Shown in pieces: positions 1 through 4,456 of a stretch of DNA of 5,643 nt; the first letter of the stretch is position 1; every line of letters begins with the position of its first letter. The notes beneath the pieces are model-generated. The model had not been told where the DNA came from. It made no database searches and saw only the letters and a program-made list of their open reading frames with translations. Where the stretch lies: the NCBI GenBank assembly GCA_002409405.1, contig DHNG01000022.1, positions 700 through 6,342 of the forward strand, given 5' to 3'. The translations under genes were made by a program, and so were the position numbers. The stretch is from Flavobacteriales bacterium UBA5422 (GTDB lineage: Bacteria; Bacteroidota; Bacteroidia; Flavobacteriales_D; Crocinitomicaceae).

Positions 1-1563
1 AGAGTAGAGTGGAATATCATGGACATCGCTATTCAACAGATCGGAGCCATTATGGTACCTATTTATCCAAATATATCTGAATCTGATTACAAATATATAT
101 TCAACAATGCAGGAGTGAAATTCTGTGTGGTGGGAAATGAAGAACTTTTCCAGAAGATTTCAAATATCAAAGACAGTATTTCCACACTACAGAAAACATA
201 TACATTCGATGTCGTGGAAAATGCATCTCACTGGTTAGAAATTGCGGCATTAGCGGAAGGTGCGTCTGAGGAGGATGTTAAGAAACGAAGCGAAGTGATT
301 AAAAACAGTGATATGGTGACCATCATTTACACGTCCGGTACCACTGGGAATCCGAAAGGAGTGATGCTGTCTCACAACAACATCCTGTCAAATGTACTGG
401 CATGTCAGCCACGTATTCCTGCTGATCAGCATTCCCGTGTACTGACCTTTCTCCCGGTATGCCATATCTATGAGCGGATGCTTCACTATCTGTATATCCA
501 TCTGGGAGCGTCGATTTACTTTGCAGAATCACTGGATACAATCGGAGATAATATCCGTGAGGTTAAACCGCATGTTTTTACAGCTGTTCCGCGTTTGTTG
601 GAGAAGGTATTTGATAAAATCATGGCAAAAGGGGACGAACTGACAGGAATCAAACGAAAATTGTTTTTCTGGGCGGTTGAACTGGCAGAAGAATACGATG
701 TGAAAGGAAAGTCAGGTTGGTATAACTTCCGGTTGAAAATTGCCCGAAAACTTATTTTTTCCAAATGGCAGGAGGCATTAGGAGGTGAAGTACGTGCGAT
801 CGCTTCAGGAAGTGCCGCATTACAGCCAAGATTAGCCCGCATCTTTCTTGCAGCAGGAGTAAATGTATTGGAAGGATACGGATTGACGGAAACATCACCA
901 GTCGTGTCTGTTAATTGCCTGAAAAACGGAATCCGAATCGGAACAGTCGGACCATTGATTGATGGAGTAGAAGTAAAGATTGCGGAAGATGGAGAAATAC
1001 TTGTAAAAGGACCCAATGTAATGATGGGATATTACAACAATCCGGAAGCGACTGCTGAGACGATTGATGCCGAAGGATGGTTTCATACGGGAGATATCGG
1101 AGACTTTGTGGAAGGTAAATTCCTGCGCATTACAGACCGTAAGAAAGAAATGTTTAAAACATCCGGAGGTAAGTTTGTCGTTCCTCAGATCATGGAAAAC
1201 ACTTTCAAAGAATCTCGTTTTATTGAACAAATTATGGTACTTGGAGAGGGACAAAAATTTCCTTCTGCACTAATTGTTCCCAACTTTAATTTTGTGAAAG
1301 ACTGGGCCGACAGAAAAGGATTTGATTTGCGTTCGAAAAGTAATCAGGAGATCATCGAAAATACCACAGTAGTTGAACGAATCGGTAAAGAAGTGGCAGA
1401 ATTCAATAAACGATTCGGACATTGGGAGCAAATCAAGAAATTTGAACTGCTGCCAACTGAATTAAGTGTCGAAGGGGGAGAACTGACTCCGACATTGAAA
1501 TTAAAACGAAAAATTATACTGGAGAAATACAAAGCGCTGGTCGAAAAAATTTATACGAATTGA
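1..1563 (+). CDS. Long-chain fatty acid--CoA ligase (AMP-forming), 5'-truncated by the window edge
   Basis: The product activates long-chain fatty acids to acyl-CoA via an acyl-adenylate, feeding lipid synthesis or beta-oxidation; it probably acts in the cytosol or at the inner membrane. The frame is open from base 1 (RVEWN before the first Met at 19), so that Met is internal. In visible-peptide numbering the ANL-superfamily motifs appear in order: P-loop YTSGTTGNPKG at 110-120, GYGLTETSP at 292-300, GWFHTGD at 359-365, ITDRKKEMFKTSGGK at 377-391, and the C-terminal LTPTLKLKRK at 495-504, where K500 is the likely adenylation lysine. The KTSGGK and TPTLK forms are typical of the COG1022 long-chain group rather than acetyl-CoA synthetase. 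It has 520 visible residues against roughly 590-600 usual, so about 70-80 N-terminal residues lie outside. All motifs are intact and there is no frameshift. I see no terminator after its TGA, so some readthrough into the next gene is possible. Chain-length specificity cannot be read from sequence. Confidence 0.95.
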   Translation, partial: RVEWNIMDIAIQQIGAIMVPIYPNISESDYKYIFNNAGVKFCVVGNEELFQKISNIKDSISTLQKTYTFDVVENASHWLEIAALAEGASEEDVKKRSEVIKNSDMVTIIYTSGTTGNPKGVMLSHNNILSNVLACQPRIPADQHSRVLTFLPVCHIYERMLHYLYIHLGASIYFAESLDTIGDNIREVKPHVFTAVPRLLEKVFDKIMAKGDELTGIKRKLFFWAVELAEEYDVKGKSGWYNFRLKIARKLIFSKWQEALGGEVRAIASGSAALQPRLARIFLAAGVNVLEGYGLTETSPVVSVNCLKNGIRIGTVGPLIDGVEVKIAEDGEILVKGPNVMMGYYNNPEATAETIDAEGWFHTGDIGDFVEGKFLRITDRKKEMFKTSGGKFVVPQIMENTFKESRFIEQIMVLGEGQKFPSALIVPNFNFVKDWADRKGFDLRSKSNQEIIENTTVVERIGKEVAEFNKRFGHWEQIKKFELLPTELSVEGGELTPTLKLKRKIILEKYKALVEKIYTN

Positions 1564-1618
1564 TTGAGAATGAGTGATGAAATCAGAATGGTTCGTTAGG
1601 AATTTAATAATATTGATC

Positions 1619-1626
1619 TATATTTG
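1619..1626 (+). promoter_or_regulatory. Candidate Bacteroidota -7 box (TATATTTG) for the small lipoprotein gene
   Basis: TATATTTG is an exact match to TAnnTTTG, the -7 element of Bacteroidota primary sigma promoters. Transcription would start near 1631-1634, leaving a leader of about 16-19 nt before the ATG at 1650. I see no exact TTG at the usual distance upstream (about 17-23 nt), only the weak GTTCG around 1591-1595. The box is well placed, but in AT-rich DNA such matches also occur by chance. Confidence 0.45.
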
Positions 1627-1649
1627 TTCCAACTAAATTGAAACAGAAT

Positions 1650-1871
1650 ATGAAAATAAAATTACTTTTCGCAGCTATTTGCGCTACTGTAGCATTTTCA
1701 TCATGTAGAAAACATGATTGTGTATGTGCAACAGATGTGTATGATTCAAACGGATACTACGTGTCTACTCAAACGAGTACGCACAAGGTAAAAGGATTTA
1801 CAACATTAAAGGCAGCTACTGAATGTAGCGCTATGGGAGACGGATACAATACGTATTGCTCACTGAATTAA
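1650..1871 (+). CDS. Small cysteine-containing putative lipoprotein, function unknown
   Basis: This is a 73-residue protein that I cannot assign to a named family. The N-terminus is a classic export signal: MKIK, a hydrophobic stretch at residues 4-16, then AFSSC at 15-19. That fits a Bacteroidota-style lipobox with C19 as the lipidated residue, giving a mature protein of 55 residues. Beyond C19 it has four cysteines (C24, C26, C59, C70), enough for two disulfides in the periplasm or outside the cell. The middle is rich in Tyr, Ser and Thr. I chose the ATG at 1650 over an in-frame TTG at 1638 because MKIK directly precedes the hydrophobic core and the TTG would sit only a few bases from the likely transcription start. 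There is no Shine-Dalgarno sequence. It follows the acyl-CoA ligase by 86 nt and converges on the M42 peptidase gene. If the cysteine is not lipidated, a signal peptidase I secreted product is the alternative. Confidence 0.75.
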   Translation: MKIKLLFAAICATVAFSSCRKHDCVCATDVYDSNGYYVSTQTSTHKVKGFTTLKAATECSAMGDGYNTYCSLN

Positions 1872-1883
1872 TTAAAAGATTGT

Positions 1884-1906
1884 ATCTCCTGAAGCAAATT
1901 GGAGAT
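1884..1906. repeat. Short inverted repeat downstream of the lipoprotein gene
   Basis: ATCTCC (1884-1889) and GGAGAT (1901-1906) can pair as a 6-bp stem with an 11-nt loop. The hairpin lies in the 3' region of the lipoprotein transcript, just before the terminator, and has no T-run. It could protect the mRNA 3' end or be chance. Confidence 0.25.
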
Positions 1907-1916
1907 TCAAATGGTA

Positions 1917-1954
1917 AAAAAAGACCGGCTGAGTAATTTCTGCCGGTCTTTTTT
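1917..1954. terminator. Bidirectional intrinsic terminator between convergent genes
   Basis: GACCGGC (1923-1929) pairs perfectly with GCCGGTC (1942-1948) around a 12-nt loop. The GC-rich stem is flanked by A1917-1922 and T1949-1954, which extend it by six A:T pairs and provide a U-run for transcripts in either direction. It lies about 45 nt past the stop of the lipoprotein gene and 11 nt past the stop of the M42 gene on the minus strand, exactly where a shared terminator is expected. Confidence 0.93.
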
Positions 1955-1965
1955 ATGCAATTCAG

Positions 1966-3018
1966 TTATTGACTTATTTTCCAGTTGTATTGGTTGATTT
2001 CCGTTACACAGGCTTTTAATAAATCAATACTCGCACGAATATCATCTTTATGTGCCATTTCTATAACCTGGTGCAGATGACGTGTCGGAATTGAAACAGC
2101 TCCTGCAATGGAACCTCCTTCTGTCATGCGCTGAATTCCTGCTGTATCTGTACCTCCTGCTGTGAGGATTTCCGGTTGCCATTTGATCAGATGCCTGTCG
2201 GCTGTTTTTTTCATAAAATCAACCATTCTGTAATCACAAATAGTAGAAGCGTCCATTAGTTTAATAGCTGTCCCTTCTCCCAATCGTGTGATCATTTCAT
2301 GCGCAGCTGCTCCCGGCAAGTCGAAGGCAATAGTGGTGTCCAGCCCAAATCCAAAGTCAGGCTTGATGTTGAGTGCTGCAACATTTGCTCCCCTGATCCC
2401 TACCTCTTCCTGTACCGTAAAAACAACATATAAATCATACGGGAGCTCTTTTCCTTCTAATTCTTTCAGTAATTCGATCGAAATGTATACTGCCAGTCTG
2501 TTGTCCAACGATTTTCCATTGACACAATTTCCCATTTCAATGAATTCGCGTTCACGCGTTACGCTGTCACCAATTTGGATCAATTCCTTCACTTCTTCTG
2601 CAGACAATCCTGTATCGATGAAATAATCGCTCAACTTTGCTGTTTTATTGCGTTCATCTTGCGTCATGACATGAATCGGTTTGGATGCCATTACACCGAT
2701 AATGTCTTTCTTTCCGTGGATAATTACCCGTTGAGCCGTTAATGTCTTAGGATCGAAACCTCCCAGTGTGTGAAAGCGTATAAATCCTTTGTCATCAATG
2801 TGGGTAACAATAAACCCGATTTCATCCATGTGCGCACCGATCATAACCCGCTTGTTTTCTTTTCCTTTTCGGATAGCATACACATTTCCCATGTTGTCAA
2901 TGGTTAGTTCGTCTGCATAAGGGGTCACCTCACGGATAATCCGTTCCCGGATACGTTGTTCAAAGCCGGGGGCTCCGGGAATCGTACAGATATCATTTAA
3001 TAACTCAATGTCGATCAT
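1966..3018 (-). CDS. M42-family metallo-aminopeptidase
   Basis: This 350-residue protein is a di-metal aminopeptidase of family M42 (TET/FrvX/glutamyl aminopeptidase type), normally a cytosolic oligomer that trims peptides. In some genomes such proteins are labelled endoglucanase M. The full metal site is visible: H63 in GAHMDEIGF, D172 in the bridging motif SLDNR, catalytic E204 and ligand E205 in VQEEVGIRGA, D227 in FGLDTT, and H316 in PTRHLH. AGGTDTAG at 287-294 is also family-typical. Spacings between these residues match the archaeal TET enzymes closely, and about 68-165 should hold the inserted dimerisation domain. The frame stays open 70 codons further upstream, but I chose the ATG at 3018: MIDIELLNDICTIPGAPG is the usual family start, the extension reads as non-coding sequence and overlaps the divergent gene, and a TACCTTTG box lies just upstream of this ATG. 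There is no signal peptide and no defect. The substrate preference cannot be told. Confidence 0.95.
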   Translation of the reverse strand: MIDIELLNDICTIPGAPGFEQRIRERIIREVTPYADELTIDNMGNVYAIRKGKENKRVMIGAHMDEIGFIVTHIDDKGFIRFHTLGGFDPKTLTAQRVIIHGKKDIIGVMASKPIHVMTQDERNKTAKLSDYFIDTGLSAEEVKELIQIGDSVTREREFIEMGNCVNGKSLDNRLAVYISIELLKELEGKELPYDLYVVFTVQEEVGIRGANVAALNIKPDFGFGLDTTIAFDLPGAAAHEMITRLGEGTAIKLMDASTICDYRMVDFMKKTADRHLIKWQPEILTAGGTDTAGIQRMTEGGSIAGAVSIPTRHLHQVIEMAHKDDIRASIDLLKACVTEINQYNWKISQ

Positions 3019-3035
3019 ATTTTTTGTTTTAGATA

Positions 3036-3043
3036 CAAAGGTA
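3036..3043 (-). promoter_or_regulatory. Candidate -7 box (TACCTTTG on the minus strand) for the M42 peptidase gene
   Basis: The plus strand reads CAAAGGTA, which is TACCTTTG on the minus strand, an exact TAnnTTTG match. Its 3' end is 17 nt from the ATG at 3018, so the leader would be about 10-13 nt, short but common in this phylum. No TTG lies at the usual -33 spacing: the nearest are too close (3055-3057) or too far (3072-3074). Both fall within an inverted repeat that covers the -33 region, which suggests a regulator may take part. Confidence 0.55.
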
Positions 3044-3053
3044 TTTATTTGTT

Positions 3054-3078
3054 GCAATTGATGCCGGTAAACAATTGC
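3054..3078. repeat. Inverted repeat GCAATTG-N11-CAATTGC over the M42 promoter, possible operator
   Basis: GCAATTG (3054-3060) and CAATTGC (3072-3078) are perfect 7-bp inverted arms 11 bp apart. Arm-centre spacing is 18 bp, near two helical turns, as for many dimeric regulators. The centre at 3066 is about 36 bp upstream of the likely M42 transcription start. Each arm contains the self-palindrome CAATTG. No regulator is known or encoded nearby, so the operator role is inference. Confidence 0.4.
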
Positions 3079-3107
3079 TTCCCTTCCAAAATCAAAAAAA
3101 ATAAAAC

Positions 3108-3139
3108 TTTTCAACATTTTATGAAACAATTGTTGAAAA
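3108..3139. repeat. Inverted repeat TTTTCAACA-N14-TGTTGAAAA upstream of the hydrolase gene
   Basis: TTTTCAACA (3108-3116) and TGTTGAAAA (3131-3139) are perfect 9-bp inverted arms with a 14-nt spacer, ending 34 nt before the ATG at 3174. The right arm overlaps another palindrome, AACAATTGTT at 3125-3134. The element could be a protein-binding site for the plus-strand gene or, if transcribed, a leader hairpin. I could not find a convincing TAnnTTTG box for the plus-strand gene here; TAAGTGTT at 3149-3156 is only a weak candidate. Confidence 0.4.
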
Positions 3140-3173
3140 CCGTCGTAATAAGTGTTAACAACAACAAAAAAAC

Positions 3174-4178
3174 ATGAAAAAAGTAATTCTTTTAGCGGGT
3201 ATTTTACTGGCTTTTCATGCGCAGGCATCCAATCAGAACAAAATTACAAAACAGGAATACATCAATGCATGGTCACCTGTTGCAATGGAAAACATGCTTT
3301 CCCATAAGATTCCTGCAAGTATTACACTTGCACAAGGGATTTTAGAATCGGGGAGTGGTAACTCGGATCTTGCCCGGGAAGCAAATAATCACTTTGGAAT
3401 AAAGTGCCATAACTGGACAGGAGATAAGGTGTATAAAGACGACGATGCAAAAAATGAATGTTTCAGAAAGTATTCCAATGCTGAATTGTCGTTTGTTGAT
3501 CACAGTGAATTTTTGACAGGTCGTCAGCGTTATGCCGAATTATTTACACTAAAAAGTGATGATTATAAAGGGTGGGCCAAAGGATTGAAAGCTGCAGGAT
3601 ATGCAACCAACCCGAAATACCCGGATTTACTGATTGAACTGATTGAATCCATGGAGCTGTATAAATTTGATGAATTGGTGTTAAACAGTCCCGGAAAAGC
3701 AACCAACGTGCTTGCAAAAAAAGAAAAGAATCAGGTAGAAAATGAATCGGATAAAAAAACAACCGTTTCTTCGTCTAAAAAAACAACTTCAAAACAACCT
3801 CAGAAGAAGCAAGAAGTAGAGGTGACGTTTGGAAAAACACGAGAAACTTCTCTGCACGATAATAAAGTGAAATTTGTAATCGCTAAAAAAGGCGATACTT
3901 ATTATAAAATAGCAGAAGAATTTGGAATGACATTGAACCAGATTCACAAATACAATGATGTGAAAAATGGAAATACCAGTCTGAAAGCAGGTGATATTGT
4001 CAACATTCATCCGAAGCGTTCAAAAGGAAAAGATGATACGAAAACGTATTCAAAAGAAATGACCATCCTTGAAATTTCCCAGTTGGAAGGAATCAAGGTA
4101 GAAAGTCTCATGAAATTAAATCATTTGTCCTCTGCACGGGAAACTGTGAAGAAAGGACAGAAAGTCGCTCTCAGATAA
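3174..4178 (+). CDS. Secreted glucosaminidase-domain peptidoglycan hydrolase with LysM repeats
   Basis: This 334-residue enzyme should cleave glycan strands in peptidoglycan, acting in the periplasm in cell-wall remodelling or daughter-cell separation. Residues 1-18 are a signal peptide (MKK, a hydrophobic core, AQA before S19). The glucosaminidase domain (PF01832 type, as in FlgJ and AcmA) spans about 25-165: ITLAQGILESGSGNS at 50-64 holds the expected catalytic E58, NNHFGIKC follows at 71-78, and AGYATNPKYPDLL at 141-153 is the family C-terminal signature. C78 and C96 may form a disulfide. A Lys/Ser/Thr-rich linker runs about 175-230. LysM 1 is about 233-279 (VIAKKGDTYYKIAEEFGM), which should bind glycan. 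Residues about 293-333 look like a second LysM lacking the usual V-x-x-G-D-T entry. The start is fixed: an in-frame TAA at 3156-3158 leaves ATG 3174 as the first start, with no Shine-Dalgarno. It is divergent from the M42 gene and followed by its own terminator. Whether it cuts as a glucosaminidase or a muramidase is not certain. Confidence 0.93.
   Translation: MKKVILLAGILLAFHAQASNQNKITKQEYINAWSPVAMENMLSHKIPASITLAQGILESGSGNSDLAREANNHFGIKCHNWTGDKVYKDDDAKNECFRKYSNAELSFVDHSEFLTGRQRYAELFTLKSDDYKGWAKGLKAAGYATNPKYPDLLIELIESMELYKFDELVLNSPGKATNVLAKKEKNQVENESDKKTTVSSSKKTTSKQPQKKQEVEVTFGKTRETSLHDNKVKFVIAKKGDTYYKIAEEFGMTLNQIHKYNDVKNGNTSLKAGDIVNIHPKRSKGKDDTKTYSKEMTILEISQLEGIKVESLMKLNHLSSARETVKKGQKVALR
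3752..3787 (+). repeat. 12-bp direct repeat with A7 tracts inside the hydrolase linker
   Basis: TAAAAAAACAAC occurs at 3752-3763 and again at 3776-3787, exactly 24 bp (eight codons) apart and in the same reading phase, so both encode K-K-T-T. Each copy has a run of seven A. The repeat lies in the low-complexity linker between the catalytic and LysM domains, where length change would be tolerated. Confidence 0.85.
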
Positions 4179-4202
4179 TCAATAGGATATTCTGGATTAT
4201 TG

Positions 4203-4231
4203 TGAGTTTTTTTTAGTTTGTTGTTGTTTGT
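4203..4231 (+). other. G/T-rich 3' tract between the hydrolase stop codon and its terminator
   Basis: This stretch is almost only T and G on the plus strand, with a T8 run at 4207-4214 and the mirror-symmetric GTTTGTTGTTGTTTG at 4216-4230. TTTGTTGTTGTT (4217-4228) is an exact reverse complement of AACAACAACAAA (3157-3168), which ends five bases before the start codon of the same gene. A role is inference; simple composition is the alternative. Confidence 0.5.
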
Positions 4232-4270
4232 AAAAAGGAAAGTTTGTAGAACTACAAACTTTCCTTTTTT
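4232..4270 (+). terminator. Strong intrinsic terminator of the hydrolase gene
   Basis: Bases 4232-4249 and 4252-4269 are a perfect 18-bp inverted repeat around AA, so the RNA can form a stem of about 17 bp closed by a GAAC tetraloop. It ends in T4265-4270. It lies 54 nt after the hydrolase TAA and isolates that gene from citrate synthase. Because the outer stem is A5:T5 it could also work on the minus strand, but no minus-strand gene needs it here. Confidence 0.93.
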
Positions 4271-4363
4271 AGATTCAAATAACAGTAAATTGATTGAAAT
4301 TGAAGTGATTAATTTTACAGATAATCTGTGCCTTTTCTGCAAAATTGTTAGAATATTAAATTC

Positions 4364-4380
4364 TGAAAAAATATTTTTCA
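4364..4380. repeat. AT-rich palindrome TGAAAAA-ATA-TTTTTCA
   Basis: TGAAAAA (4364-4370) and TTTTTCA (4374-4380) are perfect inverted arms around ATA. It lies about 30 bp upstream of the candidate gltA -33 box and overlaps one of the AAAATATT copies. It may be an upstream AT-rich promoter element or a regulator site, or simply a product of AT-rich sequence. Confidence 0.35.
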
Positions 4381-4382
4381 AA

Positions 4383-4432
4383 CGCTATTGTCGAATAAAA
4401 TATTCTCGCTATTTTAGACGTCGCAAAATATT
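4383..4432 (+). repeat. Imperfect tandem repeat of a CGCTATT / GTCG / AAAATATT module upstream of gltA
   Basis: Unit 1 (4383-4404) has CGCTATT, GTCG and AAAATATT with gaps of 0 and 3 nt. Unit 2 (4407-4432) has the same three blocks in the same order with gaps of 6 and 1 nt. A further AAAATATT lies just upstream at 4368-4375, so this 8-mer occurs three times at intervals of 29 and 28 bp, and its core AATATT also at 4352-4357. The module overlaps the candidate gltA promoter. Confidence 0.5.
4388..4417 (+). promoter_or_regulatory. Candidate gltA promoter (TTG-N19-TATTTTAG)
   Basis: TTG at 4388-4390 and TATTTTAG at 4410-4417 match the Bacteroidota arrangement TTG-N(17-23)-TAnnTTTG with a 19-nt spacer and one mismatch in the -7 box. 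Transcription would begin near 4422-4425, giving a leader of about 32-35 nt before the ATG at 4457. It is the best match I see between the terminator at 4232-4270 and the gene. Confidence 0.45.
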
Positions 4433-4456
4433 TATCAACAATTTACAACATATACA

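Noticed and set aside
516..1016. A 166-codon minus-strand ORF inside the acyl-CoA ligase gene
   Set aside because: The opposite strand and frame encode conserved ANL motifs across the same bases; the antisense product is Ser/Pro-rich and resembles no family.
1638..1649. TTG at 1638 as the lipoprotein start
   Set aside because: It would begin only a few bases after the inferred transcription start and adds four residues before an ATG that already gives a well-formed signal peptide.
3019..3228. A 70-codon in-frame N-terminal extension of the M42 peptidase
   Set aside because: It reads as Phe- and Gln-rich non-coding sequence, overlaps the start of the divergent hydrolase gene, contains the TACCTTTG promoter box, and would put the well-conserved family start MIDIELLNDI in the interior.
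4180..4214. CAATA...TATTG hairpin followed by T8 as an additional terminator of the hydrolase gene
   Set aside because: The stem is only five mostly A:T pairs with a 13-nt loop, far weaker than the terminator at 4232-4270.
4121..4381. An 86-codon minus-strand ORF over the end of the hydrolase gene and the following intergenic region
   Set aside because: It overlaps a confident gene and the terminator, has no recognisable motif, and has the composition of antisense AT-rich DNA.
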